Part shown: positions 43,622 through 51,891 of the stretch, piece by piece
Numbering within the stretch: the first letter of the stretch is position 1
How the letters are laid out: each line of letters opens with the position of its first letter
From: JBEIHX01 sp040381075
Lineage (GTDB): Bacteria > Pseudomonadota > Alphaproteobacteria > Caulobacterales > Aquidulcibacteraceae
Assembly (NCBI GenBank): GCA_040381075.1
Contig: JBEIHX010000011.1
Location: forward strand, 1-64,000
Reading direction: 5' to 3'
Length of the DNA: 64,000 bases
Notes under the pieces: generated by a model
Seen by the model: only the letters and a program-made list of their open reading frames with translations
What the model was told of the DNA's origin: nothing
Databases searched by the model: none
Position numbers and translations under genes: made by a program

Positions 43622-44848
43622 TCAGCGTGCGGGTTTTCTCCACAGCGCCCGCAGCGTGAGCGCCAACCCCACGCTCAGGATCGTGGCGGCGGCAAAAAAC
43701 GGCGCGCCGGCGAAAATGCCGTCACCCGTCTGCTCCCGGCCAACGCCCCAGGCGAAAACCGCCGTGTAAAAACTTGGCGCAAGGACATTGGCGATCGACA
43801 TCAGCGAGGCAAGACCTCCCTGCATGCGCCCCTGCGCGTCCGGCGTAACGCTGCGGGTCATCAGCGATTGCATCGACGGCATGAACAGAGATGAGATGGT
43901 CAGGATCGGCATCGCCGCCCAGAACCACACCGCACTCGGCGCAAGCGCGTAACACACGAAGCCGACCGCGCCGCCCGTCAGTGAAACGGCAAGCGCACGC
44001 TCCTCCCGCAGCCACGCCACAGCACGCGGAACGATCAGAAGCTGCGACACAATACCCAACAGCGATGAAGCCGCCATTGTCAGTCCCACCATCGCGCTGT
44101 CAAAGCCATACCGGTGCGTGGCGTACAGAACAAAACTCACTGGAAAGACATTCTGCGCCAGCGCGAAACAGGCATAAACCGGCAACAGACCAAGAAGCGC
44201 TGGCTGACCGCGGAAAACGCCCATCACGCCAATGGGATTGGCGCGCCGCCAGGAAAAGTCCCGCCGCAAAGACGGTTTGAGAGATTCCGGCAGCATGAAA
44301 AAACCATAGGCCGCGTTGGCAAGACAAAGCGTGGCGGCGACATAAAATGGCAATCGCACATCAATGGCGCCGAGCAAACCGCCGAGAGCCGGCCCGAGCG
44401 TAAACCCGGCGCTGAACGCTGCGCCCAGCCAGCCAAAGGCGCGCGCCCGTTCCGCCGGCGGCGTGACGTCAGCGATGTAGGCGTTCGCCGCTGCAACCGC
44501 GCCGGCTGTCGCGCCGGAAATCATCCGCGATGCGAGAAACCAGGTGAAACTTGTCGCGAGCGCGGTTCCCAAAAACGACAGGCCAAGCCCCGCGATGGAC
44601 ACCAGAATGACGGGCCGACGCCCGAAACGGTCAGAAAGCGCGCCAAGAATCGGGGCGGCGAAGAACTGGGTCGCCGCCCAGACCGTCAGCGCAATGCCGA
44701 AAGCGTGCACGCCCTCGTGCGAGTCGCCCGGAAAGAACGTGCCGACAAGAGGCGCCAGAACTGGCACGATAATGCCGATCGCCAGCATATCTAGGACGAT
44801 CGTGATAAGAACGAAGACGATGGCGCCGCGACCGGCGGGCGCGCTCAT
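43622..44848 (-). CDS. MFS transporter, TetA/TCR-like
   Basis: 408 residues from the ATG at 44848, which overlaps the upstream CaiB stop by 4 bases. Twelve helices are apparent. LGALSDRFGRRPVILVS is the drug:H+ antiporter loop 2-3 motif, and GWLGAAFSAGFTLGPALGG is motif C of 12-helix exporters. Resembles tetracycline-class exporters, but in this operon it may instead move a carboxylic acid substrate or a toxic intermediate. Confidence 0.87.
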   Translation of the reverse strand: MSAPAGRGAIVFVLITIVLDMLAIGIIVPVLAPLVGTFFPGDSHEGVHAFGIALTVWAATQFFAAPILGALSDRFGRRPVILVSIAGLGLSFLGTALATSFTWFLASRMISGATAGAVAAANAYIADVTPPAERARAFGWLGAAFSAGFTLGPALGGLLGAIDVRLPFYVAATLCLANAAYGFFMLPESLKPSLRRDFSWRRANPIGVMGVFRGQPALLGLLPVYACFALAQNVFPVSFVLYATHRYGFDSAMVGLTMAASSLLGIVSQLLIVPRAVAWLREERALAVSLTGGAVGFVCYALAPSAVWFWAAMPILTISSLFMPSMQSLMTRSVTPDAQGRMQGGLASLMSIANVLAPSFYTAVFAWGVGREQTGDGIFAGAPFFAAATILSVGLALTLRALWRKPAR

Positions 44849-45981
44849 GAAGGCTTCAACCGCTCGCCCAGTTTGGGCGCGCGCCGCCCGGCGGCGCGCC
44901 GCCCATTCACCCTGATCGGGGAAGCCAGCATGTTCAGTCGGCCGGCCGGCGCATCGGGATGCTCCACAACGTCGCGCATCCCAACCTCGGCGACAAAGGG
45001 ATTGTCCAGCGCCTCGCGAAGGCCGTTCACCGGCGCAAATGGCACGAAGCCGCCGAGCAGCTCCATCCACTGTGCGGTCGTGCGCGCCGAAAACATGCCG
45101 TCAAGCGCCTCACTCAAGGCTGCGAGATTGGCCCGGCGTGCGGGAATGTCGACAAAGCGCGGATCGTCCGCCAGATCCGTGCGTTCCGCGCGGGTGCAAA
45201 GAATTTCCCAGAACTTCTGCGTCTGGCACATCAGCATCGCCCACCCGTCGCGGGTGCGCACAAGCTGCGAGGGGGCGATGGAGGGATGCGCTCCGCGCGC
45301 AAGGCGCGTCACCTCGCGCCCCCCGTTGAGCGCCCATACGGCTGGATAGGACAATTGGTGCAGGGCGACATCAAACAAACTCACGTCGACATCGCACCCG
45401 ATGCGCGTGCCGCGCGCCTTGAGGACCGCAGACACAATGGCCAGCGCAAACATTGTTCCCGTCATGAAGTCAACCATCGACAAACCGAAACGCGTCGGCG
45501 GCGCATCCGGCTCGCCCGTCAGCGTCATGAACCCGGCCTCAGCCTGCATCAGGTAGTCATACCCTGGCCACGCCTCACGCGAATTGTCACGTCCGTAGGC
45601 CGACAGGTGCGCACAGACCACCGCAGGATTTATGGACATGAGGTCCTGGTGGCGCAGCCGCAGTTTCGCCGGCTGATCGCCGCGAAGGTTGTTCACCACC
45701 GCATCGGCGTCGCGCACCATCTCCTCAAACACGGCCCGCCCGGCAGGGTCTTTGAGCTCCACCGCCGCTGAAGATTTGGCCCGCGAAAAGGTCTGAAAGA
45801 ACATGCTGTCGTCGCGGCCAAGAAAGTACGGGCCCGTGGCGCGGCTGACATCGCCGCCCATCGAAGGGGCCTCGATCTTGATCACATCCGCGCCCATCTC
45901 GGCGAGCAGCATGGTGCCGTAGGGACCCGCGCCATACTGCTCGATGGCCAGAATGCGCAATCCGGAAAGAAGCTGCGTCAT
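44845..45981 (-). CDS. CaiB/BaiF family CoA transferase (first in operon)
   Basis: 378 residues from the ATG at 45981; the reading from 46065 adds 28 unlikely residues. LRILAIEQYGAGPYGTMLLA, MGADVIKIEAPSMGGDVSR, and the catalytic aspartate in WPGYDYLMQAEAGFM identify a family III CoA transferase. In Pseudomonas itaconate clusters a CaiB-like gene supplies itaconate CoA-transferase activity (established knowledge); whether this one does is inference from its neighbours. The MFS gene overlaps its end by 4 bases; the acyl-CoA dehydrogenase gene ends 135 bases upstream. Confidence 0.9.
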   Translation of the reverse strand: MTQLLSGLRILAIEQYGAGPYGTMLLAEMGADVIKIEAPSMGGDVSRATGPYFLGRDDSMFFQTFSRAKSSAAVELKDPAGRAVFEEMVRDADAVVNNLRGDQPAKLRLRHQDLMSINPAVVCAHLSAYGRDNSREAWPGYDYLMQAEAGFMTLTGEPDAPPTRFGLSMVDFMTGTMFALAIVSAVLKARGTRIGCDVDVSLFDVALHQLSYPAVWALNGGREVTRLARGAHPSIAPSQLVRTRDGWAMLMCQTQKFWEILCTRAERTDLADDPRFVDIPARRANLAALSEALDGMFSARTTAQWMELLGGFVPFAPVNGLREALDNPFVAEVGMRDVVEHPDAPAGRLNMLASPIRVNGRRAAGRRAPKLGERLKPS

Positions 45982-46116
45982 GACGACCTCGACATAGGGC
46001 GCGCCCGACGCTCGGCGAGCAGGACGCAGCCGACTGAGCCTGATCCCCGGCCCCGGAGCGTCCATCCCCTGGCCGGGCTCCTTGGGCCAAGCCGCGACCC
46101 AATCGGGAAACGCACT

Positions 46117-47316
46117 CTAGACAGGGTTTCGCGCCACAAGCTGTCTGGCGATGATGATGCGCTGCATTTCGTTGGTGCCCTCGCCAATGCACATCAGGAT
46201 TGCATCGCGATACAACCGCTCAATCGGGTATTCCTTTGAATACGAGTACCCGCCGTGAATGCGCATCGCCTCCTCCGCGCAGAACACGCCCGTCTCAGAG
46301 GCGAAGAACTTCGCCATGCCGGCCTCCATGTCGACCCGCTCGCCGCGGTCAAACGCGGCCGCCGCGTCAGCCACCAGCAGTTCAGCCGCGCGCGCGCGGG
46401 CCGCCATCTCGCCAAGCTTCAGCTGGATCGCCTGATGCTCGGCGATTGGTTTGCCCATTGTCCTGCGGATCTGCGCATACCGCACGCTCTCCTTCAGCGC
46501 CCGTCGCGCAATGCCAACGCCGCGCGCAGCCACGTTGATGCGCCCGATCTCCAGCCCGCCCGTCGCCATGACGAAGCCCCGGCCCTCAACCCCGCCGACC
46601 AGACATAGTTCTGCGTCACAGGCATAGTTCTCAAAGACGTACTCCCCGCTGTCGATACCCTTGTAGCCGAGCTTCTCAAGCTTCTTGCCGTTGCGCACGC
46701 CGGGCAGCGGCGCGCGGGTCTGGGGATCAATCTTGGGCGTGATCAGCATGCTCATGCCCTTGTGGCGCGGTTGCGCCTCGGGATCCGTCTTGACCAGCGT
46801 CGCCAGGACATGCCCCTCGATCGCATTTGAGATCCACGTCTTGACGCCGTTGACCACATAGCGACCATCGCCGGTGCGCCGGGCCTGGGTGCGGATCGCC
46901 TGCAGATCCGTACCGGCGTCGGGCTCGGTCAGGCCTATGCCTCCGCGCAGCTCGGCGCTGGCGAATTTCGGGAGCCAGTAGCGCTTCTGCAGCTCTGTAC
47001 CGAACTTCTGCACAACCAGCGCCATCATCAGATGGGAATTGAAAATGCCGGTGAGGCTCATCCATTCCTCAGCGATCGTTGTCACGATGCGCGAATAGGT
47101 GCGCGCGCTCAGACCAAGACCGCCATATTCAGGATCGATCAAGGCCCCGAAGAGCCCGAGTTCAGCCATGTCGTCAACCAGATCCGCCGGCCAGACATCG
47201 TCATGCTCGAGCTTCATGGCGACCGGTTGAACTTTCGTCTTCAGCCACTTCTCAATGGCGTCGAGGATCTGGCGTTCTTCGCTCTCGCTCATGACGCCCG
47301 CATGTCCGTCAGCCAT
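46117..47316 (-). CDS. Acyl-CoA dehydrogenase family protein
   Basis: 399 residues; ATG at 47316 with GGAGGGA 4 bases upstream. FAD-dependent: IGLTEPDAGTDLQAIRTQA, VVNGVKTWISNA, YAQIRRTMGKPIAEHQAIQ, the C-terminal RIHGGYSYSKEYPIERLYRD with the glutamate-region loop, and ILMCIGEGTNEMQRIIIARQ. It would introduce a 2,3-double bond in a short or branched acyl-CoA. An acyl-CoA dehydrogenase also occurs in the Pseudomonas ict-ich-ccl cluster. It starts 12 bases after the trmO-like stop. Confidence 0.93.
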   Translation of the reverse strand: MADGHAGVMSESEERQILDAIEKWLKTKVQPVAMKLEHDDVWPADLVDDMAELGLFGALIDPEYGGLGLSARTYSRIVTTIAEEWMSLTGIFNSHLMMALVVQKFGTELQKRYWLPKFASAELRGGIGLTEPDAGTDLQAIRTQARRTGDGRYVVNGVKTWISNAIEGHVLATLVKTDPEAQPRHKGMSMLITPKIDPQTRAPLPGVRNGKKLEKLGYKGIDSGEYVFENYACDAELCLVGGVEGRGFVMATGGLEIGRINVAARGVGIARRALKESVRYAQIRRTMGKPIAEHQAIQLKLGEMAARARAAELLVADAAAAFDRGERVDMEAGMAKFFASETGVFCAEEAMRIHGGYSYSKEYPIERLYRDAILMCIGEGTNEMQRIIIARQLVARNPV

Positions 47317-47328
47317 GTTTCCCTCCGC

Positions 47329-47790
47329 CTACCAGTAATCTCTCATGATCTCCCGCGCCCAGGCGGGCTCACGCACCGCGCATCGCGGCAAGAATCCGCT
47401 GATGACCGGCTTGATGTCGACAACCGGCGAGCCGTCAATCGCATCAAGGCCTTCAACCTCGAAACTGCGCACATCAACTGACAGTATCCTGCACATTGAG
47501 ACGCCAAGCCGGTTCGGCCGGTTGCGACCACGCTGCGCAAAAACGCCGACTTTCGACCAGTCGGGACGGTCGCGCGGATGGCGTGCGCCGCAGACGACAT
47601 CACCGGCAGACATTCGATGAAAGATGAATGACACCTCGACATGACTGAATTCATCAAGACCCTGCAGCGCCCCGTCTGGCAGGTCTTGAGCCAATTCGAT
47701 CCGGGCGCGCACGTTCCCCCACCCGTCATCGTCCGGGTTCATGCGACCGCCCCTCACCCATGCGATCGCATGCAGCACGAAATCCATCAA
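47329..47790 (-). CDS. TrmO/TsaA-type SAM-dependent methyltransferase (UPF0066)
   Basis: 153 residues. The sequence FSHVEVSFIFHRM, GVFAQRGRNRPNRLGVSMC, and VEGLDAIDGSPVVDIKPVI are hallmarks of the TrmO/TsaA beta-barrel family. E. coli TrmO methylates t6A37 in tRNA-Thr; this protein is shorter (about 150 against 235 residues) and lacks the C-terminal domain, so the target may differ. It is embedded in a CoA-ester operon, with a 4-base overlap to MaoC upstream and 12 bases before the dehydrogenase, which is an unexpected setting. Confidence 0.85.
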   Translation of the reverse strand: MMDFVLHAIAWVRGGRMNPDDDGWGNVRARIELAQDLPDGALQGLDEFSHVEVSFIFHRMSAGDVVCGARHPRDRPDWSKVGVFAQRGRNRPNRLGVSMCRILSVDVRSFEVEGLDAIDGSPVVDIKPVISGFLPRCAVREPAWAREIMRDYW

Positions 47791-48308
47791 TATGTCCCAA
47801 CCCTGTCTTCAACCGCCTGGCCGCGGGCAGGGATCAGCATGTTGCGGGTAAAGACGCACACCGCCACCCCGTCCTGGTTTTTTCCGGTCGTTGTGATCGT
47901 AACGATGCCCTGACCCGGCCTCGACTTGCTCTCCCGTTTGGCAAGAACCTCACTCTCGGCGTAGATTGTGTCGCCGGCGAACACAGGCGCGGTGAACTTC
48001 ACGTCATCCATGCCAAGATTGGCGATCGCCTTCTGCGAACAGTCGGTCACGCTCATGCCGATGCACAGTGCAAGGGTGTATGGAGAAACCACCAGATTGC
48101 GCTTGAATTCACTGGCCTTGGCGAACTCGGCGTCAAAGTGCAATGGATGCGTGTTGAGCGTCAGCAGGGTGAACAGATGATTGTCGTACTCAGTAACCGT
48201 CTTGCCGGGACGATGCTCGTAAACGTCGCCGACGTGAAAGTCCTCAAAGTAGCGCCCGAACGTTTCGCGGTACCGGTTCGGCCCGACCTGCTTCCAATTC
48301 TGAACCAT
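47787..48308 (-). CDS. MaoC-like (R)-specific enoyl-CoA hydratase family protein
   Basis: 173 residues from the ATG at 48308 (a GTG one codon earlier is possible). Single hot-dog domain: FGRYFEDFHVGDVYEHRPGK, then LLTLNTHPLHFDAEFAK, the hydratase 2 motif with catalytic Asp/His-type residues, and NLGMDDVKFTAPVFAGDT. Comparable in size and motif to mesaconyl/itaconyl-CoA hydratases of the RipB/Mch group. Directly coupled to the CitE-like lyase (overlap at 48308), the same pairing as hydratase plus citramalyl-CoA lyase in itaconate degradation. Confidence 0.88.
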   Translation of the reverse strand: MVQNWKQVGPNRYRETFGRYFEDFHVGDVYEHRPGKTVTEYDNHLFTLLTLNTHPLHFDAEFAKASEFKRNLVVSPYTLALCIGMSVTDCSQKAIANLGMDDVKFTAPVFAGDTIYAESEVLAKRESKSRPGQGIVTITTTGKNQDGVAVCVFTRNMLIPARGQAVEDRVGTY

Positions 48309-49129
48309 CACACCACTCCCGCACGCTCAAGAACCTGACGCGCAGCAAGGATCACCGGGCGTTCGATCAGTTTGCCATCCAACAGGGCGGCTGCGCCCTG
48401 CGCGTCCTCCAGGGCGGCGATCACCCGGCGCGCCTCAGAGATCTCAGCTTCCCCAGGCGTGAAGACCGCATTCACAGCCGCAACCTGATCAGGGTGGATG
48501 CAGGCCCGTCCGGTAAAGCCCATCGCCTTCACCATCATGGTCGAGCGCGACAGGCCTTCATGATCCCGCACGTCCAGATGGGGCACGTCGAGAAGCGCCG
48601 CGCCGGCCCCGCGACAGGCGACCACCAGGCGCCCGCGCGCATAGGCCAGCGCATGCGCCTCCATACTGGCGCCGATGTCGACGCTGAAATCCGCACCGCC
48701 AAAGAGCACGTCGGCCACCCCTGGCGCCGCAGCGATCGCCTGCGCCGCCTCAACGCCGGCGGCGCTCTCAATGATCGGCCAGAACCTGACCGTGCGCGCG
48801 ATCGCGCCGGCGACAATGGCGATCTCCGCCGCGCTTTCGCATTTCGGCGCCATGACAAAGTCCGCCGCAGCGCCGCTCTCGGCGTAGGCGACGATGTCCT
48901 TCACCCCGTCGAGGCTGGCGGCGCGATTGAAGCGCACGCCGAGCGCTGGTCCGCCAGCCGGACGCGCGACAGCCAGAAAGGCCAACGTCGCCGCGCGCGC
49001 CTCCGGCTTTGCGGCAGGGGGCACTGCGTCCTCAAGGTCAATGCAGACCGCATCTGCGCCGGCCGCCAACGCCTTGGCGAACCGATCCGGACGGGCGCCG
49101 GGCACAAAGAGCAGGCTGCGGTAGGACAA
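48308..49129 (-). CDS. HpcH/HpaI-CitE family CoA-ester lyase (citramalyl/malyl-CoA lyase-like)
   Basis: 273 residues from a TTG at 49129. The ATG at 49213 is rejected as start because a possible promoter and palindrome lie between the two. SYRSLLFVPGARPDRFAKAL, DAVCIDLEDAVPP, DFVMAPKCESA, FGGADFSVDIGASM and GRACIHPDQVAAVN match CitE-like (3S)-malyl/citramalyl-CoA lyases with Mg-binding acidic residues. It would split a hydroxyacyl-CoA to acetyl-CoA plus a keto acid. First gene of the leftward operon ending at 40176. Confidence 0.87.
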   Translation of the reverse strand: MSYRSLLFVPGARPDRFAKALAAGADAVCIDLEDAVPPAAKPEARAATLAFLAVARPAGGPALGVRFNRAASLDGVKDIVAYAESGAAADFVMAPKCESAAEIAIVAGAIARTVRFWPIIESAAGVEAAQAIAAAPGVADVLFGGADFSVDIGASMEAHALAYARGRLVVACRGAGAALLDVPHLDVRDHEGLSRSTMMVKAMGFTGRACIHPDQVAAVNAVFTPGEAEISEARRVIAALEDAQGAAALLDGKLIERPVILAARQVLERAGVV

Positions 49130-49158
49130 AGCGGACCCCGGGCGGACCGAACAGCGGA

Positions 49159-49198
49159 ATTTGTCCGGACAAATAAGCCGCACCCGGTCGCGGGTCAA
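49159..49198 (-). promoter_or_regulatory. Promoter with perfect GntR/HutC-type palindrome, copy 2
   Basis: ATTTGTCCGGACAAAT (49159-49174) is a perfect 16-bp palindrome sharing its 10-bp core with the site at 17201-17210. On the minus strand a possible -35 TTGACC (49193-49198) and -10 TTATTT (49171-49176) with a 16-bp spacer place the palindrome across the -10 and start site. Transcription would begin about 25-35 bases before the TTG start of the lyase gene. Likely repressed by the GntR protein of the first locus or a paralogue. Confidence 0.55.
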
Positions 49199-49373
49199 AC
49201 CGAAACAGGTCACGCCGCCCGGCGCGCGCGGAGCATGGCATGCGGATCAGGCGCTGCAACGAACCAGGCGAACCGCCGCGGGGTGCAGCGCGCATCCGAT
49301 CCCGCCGCCAGGCGTGGACTGCAGGCCGGAGAGATGAAGGCCGGAGACGTGAAGGGGGCAGAGCTGCAGGGGG

Positions 49374-49453
49374 CAGGCTGCAGGCCAGAGCTGCAGGCCA
49401 GAGCCGCAGGGGGCAGGCTGCAGGCCAGAGCTGCAGGCCAGAGCCGCAGGGGG
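49374..49453. repeat. 40-bp higher-order tandem repeat built of 13-14-bp units
   Basis: In the gap 49199-49520, two exact 40-bp copies stand in tandem (49374-49413 and 49414-49453). Each is made of two related 13-mers and a 14-mer; a typical 13-mer is AGAGCTGCAGGCC. Related, more diverged units extend left to about 49320. Two of three subunits contain the palindrome CTGCAG. The repeats separate the lyase operon promoter from the GIN-domain gene. Confidence 0.93.
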
Positions 49454-49520
49454 CGGCCCCGCGGAGCGGCGACGCGCACACCACTGCGCACCCCGCGCGT
49501 CGAGACCGAGCCTGCGGGCC

Positions 49521-50438
49521 TTAACGTTCACCGATCCGCACAGAACCGAAGCCGTTCCTGGACTGGTTGAGGCGTCCCTCAACAGCCCCGATGTCCACGC
49601 TGCCGGATCCCATCGTGACAATGTCGGGATCCACCGCAACCCCGCGAAATACGACATCGCCAGACCCCAAGGTCGAGACATCAAATGACGTCGCACGCCC
49701 TGCGTCGATCTGCACTGAACCCGATCCGGCCATCGAAACCTCCACCGGTCCTTCCACACGCGCAATCGACATCGAGCCGGAGCCAGCCATCGAGAGCTCA
49801 GCGCCACGCACGGCGCCAGTGGTCAACGATCCAGACCCCGCCATGCTGGCGTGCAATGAACCACCAACTTCGCCAAGCTCGATCGCGCCTGACCCCGCAA
49901 TTGCAACTTCGACTTCTCCCACGGGGCCAATCCTGACCGATCCAGACCCCGCGCTGTAGAGGTCAAGCCGGCCGGTGACCCCCGCGACGTCGACATCGCC
50001 GCAACCGGTCACCTCGATATGCGCCGCGCCCAGCTGGCCGGCGGATCCCCGGAACATGCTGCGGCGGATGCGCAGTGCGACATCGTCCGGGGCGTAGATG
50101 GTGACAACCGGAAAGCTCGTGATCGGATGAGCCTGATCCCAACCACGGTGCTTGATGGTCATGCCGCGCGCATCGCTGCGACAGGTCAGATCCCGAAGGG
50201 ACTGACCACCATCGATCTTCACCGTCCTATCCTTGAGGCGCACGTCCGGCTGACGGGCGCTCCGCCCCGGGTCGGAAATCACGACCCGTACGCCCGGTTC
50301 AGCATGCCCGACGACGAGCACAGTGCCGATAAACTGATCGACCTCCACGGAGCGCGCCGCATATGTCCCTGCCGAAGCAGAGAGCGCCGCGCAGGCAAGA
50401 GTCGCAATACCTGCGGTGATTCGAAACAACGGACCCAT
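49521..50438 (-). CDS. GIN-domain (DUF2807) exported beta-solenoid protein
   Basis: 305 residues from the ATG at 50438, preceded by GGAGA. A signal peptide (about 1-25, ending SASAGTYA) and then from about residue 110 a repeating pattern of valine/glycine-serine turns (AGSGSVRIG, AGSGAIELG, AGSGSLTTG, AGSGSMSIA, AGSGSVQID, LGSGDVVF, MGSGSVDIG). This is the parallel beta-helix of GIN/DUF2807 domains. Periplasmic or surface location is expected. The family was named as a putative auto-transporter adhesin head but its function is not established. It has its own upstream operator-like dyad. Confidence 0.85.
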   Translation of the reverse strand: MGPLFRITAGIATLACAALSASAGTYAARSVEVDQFIGTVLVVGHAEPGVRVVISDPGRSARQPDVRLKDRTVKIDGGQSLRDLTCRSDARGMTIKHRGWDQAHPITSFPVVTIYAPDDVALRIRRSMFRGSAGQLGAAHIEVTGCGDVDVAGVTGRLDLYSAGSGSVRIGPVGEVEVAIAGSGAIELGEVGGSLHASMAGSGSLTTGAVRGAELSMAGSGSMSIARVEGPVEVSMAGSGSVQIDAGRATSFDVSTLGSGDVVFRGVAVDPDIVTMGSGSVDIGAVEGRLNQSRNGFGSVRIGER

Positions 50439-50454
50439 CGCGCTCTCCAGAAAC

Positions 50455-50502
50455 ATCGAAAATCGATAATCCACTTATTGACTATCAATAATTCTATGTC
50501 AA
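50455..50502 (-). promoter_or_regulatory. Promoter region with two inverted repeats for the GIN-domain gene
   Basis: AT-rich stretch. A possible -35 TTGACA (minus strand, 50497-50502) is followed by the perfect dyad TATTGA-CTA-TCAATA (50476-50490) lying in the spacer, and then ATCGA-AAA-TCGAT (50455-50467) just before the ribosome-binding site. The first dyad is well placed for a repressor. The -10 is unclear. Confidence 0.45.
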
Positions 50503-50532
50503 GCCCAGCGGAGCGCGGAGGGCGCGGCCCGC

Positions 50533-51891
50533 TTACACCCCGCGGCGGGCCCGGGCGGCGCGCTTCATATCCCGGAACCGGACCGCCCAACCGTCCTTCA
50601 CCGTCAGCGTGCTGCGCTCCAGACCCAGGGCGTCGTCGGGGATGTCGCGGGTAATCACTGAGCCTGAGCCGGTGTATGCGCGGGCACCGACCCTGACGGG
50701 CGCCACCAGAGACGAATTGGAGCCGATAAAGGCCTCTTCGCCAATCTCAGTCTGGTGCTTGTCGAAGCCGTCATAGTTGCAGACGATCGTTCCAGCCCCG
50801 ATGTTGGCCCTCGCCCCCACCACTGCATCGCCGAGGTAACTGAGGTGGTTGGCCTTGGCGCCAGCTCCGATCCGAGCCTTTTTGACCTCGACGAAGTTTC
50901 CAATGCGGACATCCTCGGCAAGATCCGTGCCCGGACGAAGGCGGGCGAACGGACCAATCTCGGCGCCAGCTCCGATGACAGCCCCCTCCAAATGCGAGAA
51001 CGCCTTGATCCGGGCGCGCCCGGCGATTGTGACGCCAGGGCCGAAGACCACGTTCGGCTCGACTGTCACATCCTCGCCGAGCACGGTGTCATGGGAGAAA
51101 TACACGGTGTCAGGTGCGATCAACGTCACCCCGCCCGCCATGGCGCGCGCCCTCGCCCGGGCCTGAAAGATCGCCTCCGCCGCCGCGAGTTCATCGCGCG
51201 CATTGACCCCCATGACCTCTTCCTCAGTGCAAACGTCAACGCCCACATGAGCCCCATCGCCGACAGCCAGGGCGGCGCAATCGGTGAGGTAATACTCGCC
51301 TTTCGCATTGGCGTTGGTGATGCGCGCCAGCCAGCCGAACAGTTTTCGGGCGTCGGCGCACAACACGCCCGCATTGCACAAACGCACCGCCCTCTCTGCA
51401 TCGGTTGCATCCCTGGCCTCGACAATCCGGGTGACCCGCCCCGCGCCGTCACGCAGGATCCGGCCGTAGGCCCCGGGAACGGCCGCCTCAAACCCCAATA
51501 GCGCAATGTCGGCGCCCGCATCACGCAGTCCGGTCAGGCGGGCCAGCGTGTGCGCAGTCAGCATGGGCGTATCGGCGAACTGCACGAAGAGATCGCCATC
51601 AAAGTCCGCCAGCAGGGGCTCCGCCGCGCGCACAGCGTGACCTGTCCCGAGCGGAGGATCCTGGATCGCCACACAGCCAGCACCCAAGGAGCGCTCCGCT
51701 GCAGCCGCCACGGCCGGCGCATGGGCGCCCGCCACGACAATGATCCGCTCAGCCCCGGCCGCGCGGGCCGCTGCAATCGCCCAGTCCAGCATGGCCCGGC
51801 CGCCGACACGATGCAGCACCTTCGGCGTGGCGGACTTCATGCGTGTGCCCTGACCGGCTGCAAGGATGATGCTGGCGCGTGCGCGGGACAT
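50533..51891 (-). CDS. glmU: Bifunctional GlcNAc-1-phosphate uridyltransferase / glucosamine-1-phosphate acetyltransferase
   Basis: 452 residues. N-terminal uridyltransferase with LAAGQGTRMKSATPKVLHRV, DPPLGTGHAV and VQFADTPML. The C-terminal left-handed beta-helix acetyltransferase shows hexapeptide repeats and FVEVKKARIGAGAKANHLSY, GAGTIVCNYDG and FIGSNSSLVAPV. Makes UDP-GlcNAc for peptidoglycan and LPS. Full length. Divergent from gph across a 419-bp gap, a common alphaproteobacterial neighbour. Confidence 0.97.
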   Translation of the reverse strand: MSRARASIILAAGQGTRMKSATPKVLHRVGGRAMLDWAIAAARAAGAERIIVVAGAHAPAVAAAAERSLGAGCVAIQDPPLGTGHAVRAAEPLLADFDGDLFVQFADTPMLTAHTLARLTGLRDAGADIALLGFEAAVPGAYGRILRDGAGRVTRIVEARDATDAERAVRLCNAGVLCADARKLFGWLARITNANAKGEYYLTDCAALAVGDGAHVGVDVCTEEEVMGVNARDELAAAEAIFQARARARAMAGGVTLIAPDTVYFSHDTVLGEDVTVEPNVVFGPGVTIAGRARIKAFSHLEGAVIGAGAEIGPFARLRPGTDLAEDVRIGNFVEVKKARIGAGAKANHLSYLGDAVVGARANIGAGTIVCNYDGFDKHQTEIGEEAFIGSNSSLVAPVRVGARAYTGSGSVITRDIPDDALGLERSTLTVKDGWAVRFRDMKRAARARRGV

